This document shows positions 12,571-19,374 of a stretch of 22,725 nt of DNA, in pieces; positions within the stretch are counted from its first letter, which is position 1; each line of letters starts with the position of its first letter. The stretch covers positions 1-22,725 of the IMG/VR virus record IMGVR_UViG_3300022200_003260; one strand, 5' to 3'. The translations under genes and the position numbers were made by a program. Source of the stretch: a virus. Below the pieces are notes generated by a model. The model had not been told where the DNA came from. It made no database searches and worked only from the letters and a program-made list of their open reading frames with translations.

Positions 12571-13530
12571 ATGATTACAGATAAACAAACAGCTTACGTA
12601 ATTGAATATCCACAAGCAGTAGAGTATGCTGAAGCGCAGGAACATATTGCGTGGACAGCTACAGAGATTGAGATGGACAAAGACCTACACGACTTGCACA
12701 ACTCCGTCACAGAGGCAGAGATGCATGGTGTAGTTACAGTATTAAAACTATTTACAAAATATGAAACACATGTAGGAAACGATTATTGGTTAGACTTTGT
12801 ACGTAAGAAGTTTGTACGCCCTGAGATTCAACGGATGGCTACAGAGTTTGGAAGGACTGAGCTAAGTATCCATGCTCCCTTCTACAACCGTATTAACGAA
12901 GTGCTTAACTTAGACACAGAAGAGTTCTACAACTCTTACGTAGAAGACGAAACACTACGACATCGAATTGAATGGATTGAGCGACAGTTTAAACCTGATG
13001 ACTTATTACAGTCACTAGCGATTGGCAGTATTACAGAGGGAGCTATCTTGTATAGTAACTTTGCCTTCTTAAAACACTTCCAGTCCGAAGGTAAGAACAA
13101 GCTAGTTAACTTATCAGCTGGCATTAACTTCTCAGTTAGAGATGAAAACTTACACAGCTTAGCAGGTGCTTGGTTATTCAACACACTCTTACAAGAGACA
13201 AAGTTATCTGACACAGAGAAGCAAGAGTTAAAAGCAAACATCATTAAGACTTGTCATCAAGTGCTAGACCATGAGTCACGTATCATTGACATGATTTTTG
13301 AGAAGGGCGACATCAAAGGTATTACAGACCACCAAATGAAGCAGTTCATTAAGAGTCGCTTAAACCTATGCTTGAGACAGCTAGGTATGGAAGATGAGTT
13401 TGAGGTTGGGTATGACCCTATCAGCCAATGGTTCTATAAGAACATTCAGCAATCTAAGATGAATGACTTCTTTAACAACCAAGGCTCAGAGTATAATCGT
13501 AATTGGAAAGAAAAAGGGTTCTCATGGTAA
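12571..13530 (+). CDS. nrdB: Class I ribonucleotide reductase, beta subunit
   Basis: A 319-residue NrdB-like diiron/radical subunit with AGGA 6 bp upstream. Likely ligands: E65 (FTKYETHV), E97 and H101 (GRTELSIHAPFY), E156 (SITEGAILYSNFAF), E192 and H195 (VRDENLH). Y105, four residues after H101, is placed like the radical tyrosine of E. coli NrdB (H118/Y122). E97 and H101 are separated by three residues rather than the usual two. It generates the radical for reduction of NDPs by NrdA, encoded just downstream with overlapping ends. A C-terminal aromatic tail (NRNWKEKGFSW) probably docks on NrdA. Confidence 0.93.
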   Translation: MITDKQTAYVIEYPQAVEYAEAQEHIAWTATEIEMDKDLHDLHNSVTEAEMHGVVTVLKLFTKYETHVGNDYWLDFVRKKFVRPEIQRMATEFGRTELSIHAPFYNRINEVLNLDTEEFYNSYVEDETLRHRIEWIERQFKPDDLLQSLAIGSITEGAILYSNFAFLKHFQSEGKNKLVNLSAGINFSVRDENLHSLAGAWLFNTLLQETKLSDTEKQELKANIIKTCHQVLDHESRIIDMIFEKGDIKGITDHQMKQFIKSRLNLCLRQLGMEDEFEVGYDPISQWFYKNIQQSKMNDFFNNQGSEYNRNWKEKGFSW

Positions 13531-15221
13531 AAAGTATTTATGAAGATTTAAGCGAAGAGCGTAAGAAACTACAAGCCATTGGTAAATTACCACAATGGTT
13601 TACAACAGCAGCATGGCAAATTTTAAAGGACAAATATGTTACAAGTGACTACCCTGATTTATATTCTATTTACAAGCGTATTGCTGGTACAGCTGCTAAA
13701 CATATGGATGACAAATCCCATTGGGAAAAAGTATTCTTCAATCTTATGTGGAGTGGTCATTTGGCTTGCTCTACACCTGTTCTTGCTAATATGGGTACTA
13801 ACCGCGGTTGCCCAGTTAGTTGTTCGGGCAACTATGTAGGCGATTCAGTATACGACTTCTACCAAGCACAGACCGAGGTAGCTGTTCTTACAAAGAATGG
13901 TTTTGGTACTTCAGCTTATCTTGGGGATATTCGTGGACGTGGTACTCCAATCTCAGCAGGTGGCGTAGCTTCAGGTGTACTACCTGTACTTAAAGACTTC
14001 ATCCAGCTTAGCCGAGATGTAAGCCAAGGCAATACACGAAGAGGTGCTTGGGCTGGATACGTAGAGATTACACATCCTGACTATTGGGAGATTGATGCAT
14101 TCATTAACAAGCATCCTGATGACTGCAACGTAGGCTGGCTGATTACAGATAAGTTTATCGAGGATTTAGAAGCAGGGGACAGTGAGTCAATCCAAAGATA
14201 CCAAAGGTCACTAAAGACTAAGATGGTAACTGGCAAAGGTTACTTTGTATTCATTGATAAGATTAACCGTGCAAACCCACAAAGCTATATTAATCATGGA
14301 CTTAAGGTTAAAGCTAGTAACTTATGCACTGAGATTACATTAGCAAGCGATGAGTTCCATACATTTACTTGTGTGCTATCGTCAATGAACATAGCTAAGT
14401 ATGACGAGTGGAAAGATACAGATGCCGTATTTAACGCTATTGTATTCTTAGACTGCGTAGCACAAGAGTTCATTAATATGGGTAAGGGTATCCAAGGTAT
14501 TGAGAAAGCTGTACGAGCTACTAAATCAGGTAGAGCATTAGGACTAGGAGCTTTAGGCTTCCACACCTACATGCAACAAAACATGATACCACTAGATAGC
14601 ATGGAGGCACATTTACTTAACCAACAAATCTTTAGCAACATCAAACAGAAAGCTGTTAAGGCTTCTCAATGGTTAGCTAAGACTAAAGGTGAACCTAAAT
14701 GGTGTAAAGGATTAGGACTACGTAACACACATCTACTTGCTATTGCACCTAATAGTAGCTCAGCATTAGTATGTGGTTCTGTAAGCCAAGGCATTGAGCC
14801 AGTCTATAAGAATGTATTTGTTCAAGGTAGTCCAGCAGGGGAGATCAACCGCATCAACCCTGTACTATTAGAGCGTATGCAGGCTAAGGGTATTTACTCA
14901 CCTACTCTCATTGACAAAATCATTGCTAACAATGGTTCGATTCAAGAGATGGAAGAGTTTACAGAAGAAGAGCAAGCAGTATTTAAGACAGCCTTCGAAT
15001 GGAATCAAGATGTACTTGTAAGATTAGCAGCGTCACGTCAACGTAATATTGACCAAGCTCAATCACTTAACTTATTCTTTCCAGCAGAGACACCTGAGGC
15101 TGAGATTAGTCGAGTACATAAAGAAGCATTTACAAATGAACACATCAAGTCCTTGTATTATATCAGAAGCGAAGCTGGTGTAAGAGGTAGTGATGGCGGA
15201 TGTGTAGCCTGCGAAGGTTAG
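13524..15221 (+). CDS. nrdA: Class I ribonucleotide reductase, alpha subunit
   Basis: The start at 13524 (MVKSIYEDLSEERKK) gives a 7-bp overlap with nrdB; AAGGG lies about 6 bp upstream, while an ATG at 13503 has none. The 565-residue catalytic subunit has C100 (PVSCSGN) and C283 (FTCVLSS), the redox pair, N266-C268-E270 (ASNLCTEI), the radical site, the YYIRSE radical-transfer tyrosines near the end and the C-terminal GGCVACEG shuttle cysteines that accept electrons from a thioredoxin. It is much shorter than E. coli NrdA (761) and shows no ATP-cone, so dATP feedback inhibition through that domain is not expected. Gene order beta-alpha is reversed from host nrdAB. Confidence 0.94.
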   Translation: MVKSIYEDLSEERKKLQAIGKLPQWFTTAAWQILKDKYVTSDYPDLYSIYKRIAGTAAKHMDDKSHWEKVFFNLMWSGHLACSTPVLANMGTNRGCPVSCSGNYVGDSVYDFYQAQTEVAVLTKNGFGTSAYLGDIRGRGTPISAGGVASGVLPVLKDFIQLSRDVSQGNTRRGAWAGYVEITHPDYWEIDAFINKHPDDCNVGWLITDKFIEDLEAGDSESIQRYQRSLKTKMVTGKGYFVFIDKINRANPQSYINHGLKVKASNLCTEITLASDEFHTFTCVLSSMNIAKYDEWKDTDAVFNAIVFLDCVAQEFINMGKGIQGIEKAVRATKSGRALGLGALGFHTYMQQNMIPLDSMEAHLLNQQIFSNIKQKAVKASQWLAKTKGEPKWCKGLGLRNTHLLAIAPNSSSALVCGSVSQGIEPVYKNVFVQGSPAGEINRINPVLLERMQAKGIYSPTLIDKIIANNGSIQEMEEFTEEEQAVFKTAFEWNQDVLVRLAASRQRNIDQAQSLNLFFPAETPEAEISRVHKEAFTNEHIKSLYYIRSEAGVRGSDGGCVACEG

Positions 15222-15240
15222 GAATACTAAAGGAGACAGT

Positions 15241-15831
15241 ATGGATGAAGAGTTTGATTTAGAAGAGTTACTGGAAGCGTACCCTAATGGGGGTCGTTCA
15301 GTCCCTATTTGGGGGCGAGCAGTTCCTATTAAGAAAGATGAGAATATCTATAACTGTTACATTACAGGTGATATTGGAAGCCCTCATAATTACAATGAGC
15401 TACACTATGTCCTAGAGACAGCTAAAGAAGGTGATGTTGTTAAACTTCACATAAATACTGGAGGTGGCTATATTGATAGTGCTTTTCAAATTGTGGATGC
15501 TATTAAGCAAACGAAGGCATTTGTTATAGGACACATTGTAGGTACTGTAGCAAGTGCAGGTACAATTATAGCATTGTCTTGTCATGAACTACAAGTAGCT
15601 GATTTTACTCAGTTTATGATACACAACTACTCTACAGGTACACAAGGTAAGGGACATGAGGTTATGGACTACATTAACTTCAATGACCGTAACTTAAAAG
15701 AAATCTTTAAGAAAATCTATAAAGGCTTCTTAACTGATAGAGAGATAACGAATGTAATCAATGGCAAGGATATGTGGTTAGGTTCAGAAGATGTAGTTAA
15801 ACGATGGGAACGATATAAGGGGATAGTATGA
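15241..15831 (+). CDS. ClpP-like serine protease
   Basis: A 196-residue protein of ClpP/crotonase fold. The strand-helix LHINTGGGYIDSAFQIVDAI (69-88) is the oxyanion loop, S105 in GTVASAGTII is the likely nucleophile and H128 in FMIHNYSTGTQG the base; the acid is probably a later Asp (e.g. NFNDRN). Phage ClpP-like proteins are usually prohead proteases next to the portal, but this one lies among nucleotide-metabolism genes and is preceded by an AAAGGAGA site, so a role in host protein turnover or replication control is more likely. No ATPase partner is visible in the window. ATGA overlap with the next gene. Confidence 0.86.
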   Translation: MDEEFDLEELLEAYPNGGRSVPIWGRAVPIKKDENIYNCYITGDIGSPHNYNELHYVLETAKEGDVVKLHINTGGGYIDSAFQIVDAIKQTKAFVIGHIVGTVASAGTIIALSCHELQVADFTQFMIHNYSTGTQGKGHEVMDYINFNDRNLKEIFKKIYKGFLTDREITNVINGKDMWLGSEDVVKRWERYKGIV

Positions 15832-16616
15832 GCAAGCGTATATTAGTAATACCTGATAGTCAAATAAGACCTGATGACAGCTACGACTTCTTAACAGCTA
15901 TTGGAAAGTATGCTGTAGACATCCAACCTGACATCATTGTACATCTAGGAGACTTTGCAGATATGCCAAGCCTCTCTAGCCATGACAAGGCAGGCAGTAA
16001 GAGTATGGAAGGGCAAAGGTACAAGGCAGACATTAAAGCGACTCACGAAGCCATGGAAGCCCTCCTAACCCCTATTAAAGAACGACAAGACTTCTTAAAG
16101 AAAAACCATAAACCTCGATGGAAGCCACGTATGGTTATGCTATACGGCAACCACGAATACAGAATCGAAAGGGCAATACAAAATGACCCAAAGCTTGATG
16201 GACTTATCTCGCTTGACGATTTGCACTATAAAAAGATGGGTTGGGAGACTGTACCTTTTCTCCAGCCTATTAATATTGAAGGCGTTTCTTTTTGCCACTA
16301 CTTTGTTAGTGGGGCTATGGGTCGCCCTTGCAGTACTGCTAGAGCAATCCTTGCTAAGCATCATCAGAGTTGTATTGCAGGGCATCAACAAGGTAGAGAC
16401 ATTGCGTACGCTCAAAGAGCAGACGGCTCAGAAATGACAGCTATGATTGTAGGTAGTTGCTATGAGCATGACGAACACTACCTCAATGCACAATCTAATG
16501 CACACTGGCGAGGTGTTGTGGTATTACATGAAGTTAAGAATGGTTCATTTGATGAGATGATGGTGAGCCTCAAGTATTTACGTAAGAAATATAAAACAAA
16601 CAAGGAGACAGTATGA
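15828..16616 (+). CDS. Calcineurin-like metallophosphoesterase
   Basis: A 262-residue metallophosphoesterase. Conserved blocks: D10-S-Q12 (normally DxH, here Gln in the third place), HLGDFADMPS with D42, YGNHEYRIE (N108, H109), and GHQQG (G185, H186). The fold binds two metals and cleaves phosphomono- or diesters; substrate unknown. Phage members of this type are common near replication genes and have been proposed to act on nucleotides or nucleic acids. It starts in an ATGA overlap with the protease gene and ends in another with the next gene. Confidence 0.88.
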   Translation: MSKRILVIPDSQIRPDDSYDFLTAIGKYAVDIQPDIIVHLGDFADMPSLSSHDKAGSKSMEGQRYKADIKATHEAMEALLTPIKERQDFLKKNHKPRWKPRMVMLYGNHEYRIERAIQNDPKLDGLISLDDLHYKKMGWETVPFLQPINIEGVSFCHYFVSGAMGRPCSTARAILAKHHQSCIAGHQQGRDIAYAQRADGSEMTAMIVGSCYEHDEHYLNAQSNAHWRGVVVLHEVKNGSFDEMMVSLKYLRKKYKTNKETV

Positions 16617-17053
16617 GTTTAATTAAAGCATATAATTTAGATGTACCAGTAAGTCGAACCAAAGAGCTTGTTAAAGCTGACTTTATCACAGCTCTTCAAG
16701 ACTGCTTTAAGGCAAAAGAGCTTATTGGGAAAGCTGAGATTATACCATTAGTACAGTATTACGCTGAGTATAGCTGTAGATACTTAAAGTACGTAGCCTA
16801 CACTCTTGAAGAACCGCAGGGGGAGGCAGCTACCATGAAGTTTATGAATAGCTATATTGCTACCTTTGTAACAGAAGCTGGGTTGCACTACTACAACAAA
16901 GAACAAGGCTACTCTATTATTGATAAAGCTGTACAAGCAGCCTTAGACAATAAAGGGGTTGTAACAGCAGAAGAAGTAGATTCTATTCTAACAGCTATTG
17001 AAGACTCTTACATTGAAGAAGAAGACATCCCAATGAGTGTTGACGAGGCATGA
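16613..17053 (+). CDS. Hypothetical helical protein between phosphoesterase and exonuclease
   Basis: A 146-residue protein (MSLIKAYNLDVPVSRTKELV...) predicted mostly helical, with an acidic end (SYIEEEDIPMSVDEA). No motif was recognised. It is coupled by ATGA overlaps to the phosphoesterase upstream and the exonuclease downstream, so it is likely part of the DNA-metabolism operon. Aromatic-rich patches (YYAEYSCRYLKYVAYTL) may form a protein interface. Confidence 0.75.
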   Translation: MSLIKAYNLDVPVSRTKELVKADFITALQDCFKAKELIGKAEIIPLVQYYAEYSCRYLKYVAYTLEEPQGEAATMKFMNSYIATFVTEAGLHYYNKEQGYSIIDKAVQAALDNKGVVTAEEVDSILTAIEDSYIEEEDIPMSVDEA

Positions 17054-17805
17054 TAGCCCTTGTCGATGCAGACTCATTGATTTATAAAGTAGGGTTTGCA
17101 ATTGAAGACAAGGTTACATGGAATGAGATGGAAGTAAAAGTAGGGGAGGAGCAGGAAGCACAGGTGGATTACTACACCAACTTTGTTACCTGCAAAAAGA
17201 CATTTGATAATCTACTAAATGGTATATTACTATCTACTGGATGTGACGATTATCTTTTAGTTTTTACAGGAGAAAACAACTTCCGTAAAACCTTCCCTAT
17301 CTCTTACAAAGCCAATCGCAAGTCTTCAAGAAAACCGTCAGGGTTTGAGGATTTATTTGAGTACGCTAGGGCAAACTACAACACTATCACCGTAGATGGT
17401 ATTGAAGCTGATGACTACGTAGTCTACCTAAAAACAAAAGACCCTGAAGACTATATACTTTGTGCAATAGATAAAGATGTATTATATCAAACAGTTGGAA
17501 CACACTTCAACTATGCCACAGGTGACGAAGTTACCACAAGAAAGTTTGAAGCTATTTGGTTTGCTTACTTCCAAACACTTACAGGGGATACATCAGATGG
17601 TTATAAAGGATGCCCCCAAGTTGGTAAGGTAAAAGCAGAGGCTATTTTAGAAGACCTCAAGACTGAAAAAGAAATGTGGGAAGCTGTAGTAAAAGCTTAT
17701 GAAAGCAAAGGTTCAAATGAAGAAGAGGCTATATGGAATATGAGGTTTGCTAATATGCACCAATACAACGGCAAAGAAGTTATTCTATGGAATCCTCCAA
17801 CCTAA
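17050..17805 (+). CDS. 5'-3' exonuclease, T7 gp6-like
   Basis: A 251-residue flap/5' exonuclease of the FEN superfamily. Metal-binding acidic residues: D6 and D8 (LVDADSLIY), E119/D121/D122 (GIEADDYV), D141/D143 (AIDKDVLYQ), and the helix-hairpin-helix LTGDTSDGYKGCPQVGKVKA (177-196). In T7, gp6 removes RNA primers and degrades host DNA for nucleotides. It is the last gene before an intrinsic terminator and starts in an ATGA overlap. Confidence 0.93.
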   Translation: MIALVDADSLIYKVGFAIEDKVTWNEMEVKVGEEQEAQVDYYTNFVTCKKTFDNLLNGILLSTGCDDYLLVFTGENNFRKTFPISYKANRKSSRKPSGFEDLFEYARANYNTITVDGIEADDYVVYLKTKDPEDYILCAIDKDVLYQTVGTHFNYATGDEVTTRKFEAIWFAYFQTLTGDTSDGYKGCPQVGKVKAEAILEDLKTEKEMWEAVVKAYESKGSNEEEAIWNMRFANMHQYNGKEVILWNPPT

Positions 17806-17810
17806 AATAA

Positions 17811-17845
17811 GCCCTCTCTAGGATGCTAGAGGGGGTTCTATTTCA
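17811..17845 (+). terminator. Intrinsic terminator after the replication operon
   Basis: A 10-bp stem (17812-17821 with 17826-17835, one G-U pair) closes a GATG tetraloop; the stem has six G-C pairs and is followed by a T-rich run TTCTATTT. It lies 6 bp after the exonuclease stop. It would stop read-through just before the second candidate phage promoter. Confidence 0.8.
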
Positions 17846-17865
17846 TTTGAATGGACATTCTAGAT
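17840..17865 (+). promoter_or_regulatory. Candidate phage RNAP promoter, copy 2 (late)
   Basis: The same 20-mer as at 7122 (ATTTCATTTGAATGGACATT), one differing base, then TAGAT. It lies directly downstream of the terminator and 34 bp before the first late-region start codon. An ATG at 17851 inside this element should not be taken as a gene start. Confidence 0.8.
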
Positions 17866-17898
17866 ATAGTATATTTTAAAGGAATAAAAGGAGACTAT

Positions 17899-18081
17899 AT
17901 GGCAGTACCTAAAACAGCCCTACTGCAAGTACTGGAGCTGATTACAGAGAAGTATCCAAATCAATTACCAAAAAAACCACTAGCCATTGAAGACTTAGGG
18001 AGATTAATAGGACAGCAAGATGTAGTTCAATATCTTCAACAGCATATTGAAGCTGCAGACAGGAAACCAAATGGCAGATAA
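17899..18081 (+). CDS. Small hypothetical protein, first late gene
   Basis: The start at 17899 is set by AAAGGAGA (17887-17894); the upstream in-frame ATG at 17851 is part of the promoter. The 60-residue product (MAVPKTALLQVLELITEKYP...) is helical, with a Q-rich segment (QQDVVQYLQQH). No family was recognised. Small proteins of this kind often precede virion genes in T7-like phages. Confidence 0.7.
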   Translation: MAVPKTALLQVLELITEKYPNQLPKKPLAIEDLGRLIGQQDVVQYLQQHIEAADRKPNGR

Positions 18082-18550
18082 TTATGTAACCATAGTAAAA
18101 TATGAGTCCCAATACAGAGACCAACTAGAGACTCTTGTAAAGGAAATGAGCAAAGCTTTATTTGGAACTGGTACAGCTAATATAGATGATTTTATTCAAA
18201 GGCATTGGTGTATCTACTTAGCGATTATTAACGAAAAAGCTGTAGGCTTTGCTGGCTTTTCTTACAACACTTACTTTGGTTTTCGTGGTCATACGGTAGG
18301 ACTTACGTATTTATATGTAACACCTGAACATCGAAACTCTAAAGCTGCTTTCTTACTTAACCTTCAATCAGGCGTATTGAGTATTAGTAATAATATAGCT
18401 TTAGAACACTATTATGCTTCTGAGCATTCTGTAAGGATGTCTCGAAAAATTAAAGGTAGAAAAGCGTATGAAACATGGATTTACGAAATAGATGAAGTAA
18501 CTAAAGCATTTAACAGACTAACCTCAAAAGTAAATATAAGGACAGACTAA
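18071..18550 (+). CDS. GNAT-like acetyltransferase
   Basis: The start at 18071 (MADNYVTIVKYESQYRDQLE) has AGGA 6 bp upstream. The 159-residue protein follows the GNAT plan: N-terminal helices, a strand YLAIINEKAVGFAGFSYNTY, a strand TVGLTYLYVTPEHRNSKAAF where coenzyme A usually binds (the R/Q-x-x-G-x-G/A loop is degenerate, RNSKAA), and a helix with a C-terminal strand. T7-like phages often carry such a gene near the head genes; the acetyl acceptor is unknown. It could be a pseudo-enzyme because the loop is weak. It overlaps the preceding gene by 11 bp. Confidence 0.7.
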   Translation: MADNYVTIVKYESQYRDQLETLVKEMSKALFGTGTANIDDFIQRHWCIYLAIINEKAVGFAGFSYNTYFGFRGHTVGLTYLYVTPEHRNSKAAFLLNLQSGVLSISNNIALEHYYASEHSVRMSRKIKGRKAYETWIYEIDEVTKAFNRLTSKVNIRTD

Positions 18551-18858
18551 TGAACTATAATCATTTTGACATGCTCCCTGAGCAAGCATTCACAAAAAAA
18601 CTAATTGGCAAAGGACTAGCTACCCTTGAAGGTGGCGGCGGTGGTAAATCAGGACCATCCGTAGTAGAGCGACCAGCTTTTACACCTCCTCCAGCAGCAC
18701 CAGCAGTTGAAGCTACATCTACACAGACATTAGCTCAGACACCTCAAGATGAGATGAAGCGTAAACAAGATGCTCTTAAGCTAGGTGCTAAATCATTACA
18801 AATTCCTACGACAACAGGTGCAACAGCAACTGGTCAAGCAGGCACAGGCACGGCTTAA
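18550..18858 (+). CDS. Gly/Pro/Ala-rich low-complexity phage protein
   Basis: A 102-residue protein: a short head (MNYNHFDMLPEQAFTKKLIG), a GGGGGKSGPSV stretch, a proline-rich linker (FTPPPAAPAVEA), a short charged helix (QDEMKRKQDALKLGA) and a Thr/Gly/Ala tail. It is largely disordered in appearance. Similar small proline- and glycine-rich proteins occur next to portal genes in podophages, but no role is known. Its ATG overlaps the GNAT stop by one base. Confidence 0.68.
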   Translation: MNYNHFDMLPEQAFTKKLIGKGLATLEGGGGGKSGPSVVERPAFTPPPAAPAVEATSTQTLAQTPQDEMKRKQDALKLGAKSLQIPTTTGATATGQAGTGTA

Positions 18859-18867
18859 GGATAAAAT

Positions 18868-19365
18868 ATGACTTCTATTATACAAATGCCTGATACACCA
18901 TGCTGCTATCCAACGGAAGTAGGAGTCAACCGAACACTTGATGTGGGGGTAACTCCAAAGCTACTAGCAGCTTTTAGGAATAACTCCTCAATCCCTTCTT
19001 TGCGTGGTATCTTACAACGCATTGGGCTAAAAGCACACCAAGCTACAGCTGATACATTAGTTACTATTCAATTTGTAGCTATGCCAACTATTACAGGTGG
19101 CACATGGGAAGCAATTACAGGCAGTGAGCTTGAAGTAAATACGACTGCTACATTTAGTGGTGGTAAAGTAGCTTATACAACATTCTCCTATGCTCATGCA
19201 GACCACGGAAATACACCAGCAGAATCTTCACCTAGTAATATTGATTCTATGGGGATGGGGTTAGATATGTACGTAGGTCAAACATTTGCTATCGTAGCTT
19301 TCACTGATACTGCGTTATCAGTAACAGATATTGCATGGACACTTAACTGGCTAGAGAAAGACTAA
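18868..19365 (+). CDS. Beta-rich putative virion protein
   Basis: A 165-residue protein with AAGGA upstream. From about residue 55 to the end it alternates hydrophobic and Thr/Ser residues (TLVTIQFVAMPTITGGTWEA, TTATFSGGKVAYTTFSY, QTFAIVAFTDTALSVTDIAW), typical of a beta-sandwich or jelly roll. C12-C13 and the GLKAHQATAD segment are visible landmarks. I do not recognise the family. Its place just before the portal suggests a minor capsid, decoration or tail-related virion role. Confidence 0.7.
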   Translation: MTSIIQMPDTPCCYPTEVGVNRTLDVGVTPKLLAAFRNNSSIPSLRGILQRIGLKAHQATADTLVTIQFVAMPTITGGTWEAITGSELEVNTTATFSGGKVAYTTFSYAHADHGNTPAESSPSNIDSMGMGLDMYVGQTFAIVAFTDTALSVTDIAWTLNWLEKD

Positions 19366-19374
19366 AGGTAACTA

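Noticed and set aside
17851-17898. Extended N terminus for the first late gene starting at ATG 17851
   Set aside because: That ATG is part of the repeated promoter element and has no ribosome site; ATG 17899 has AAAGGAGA.
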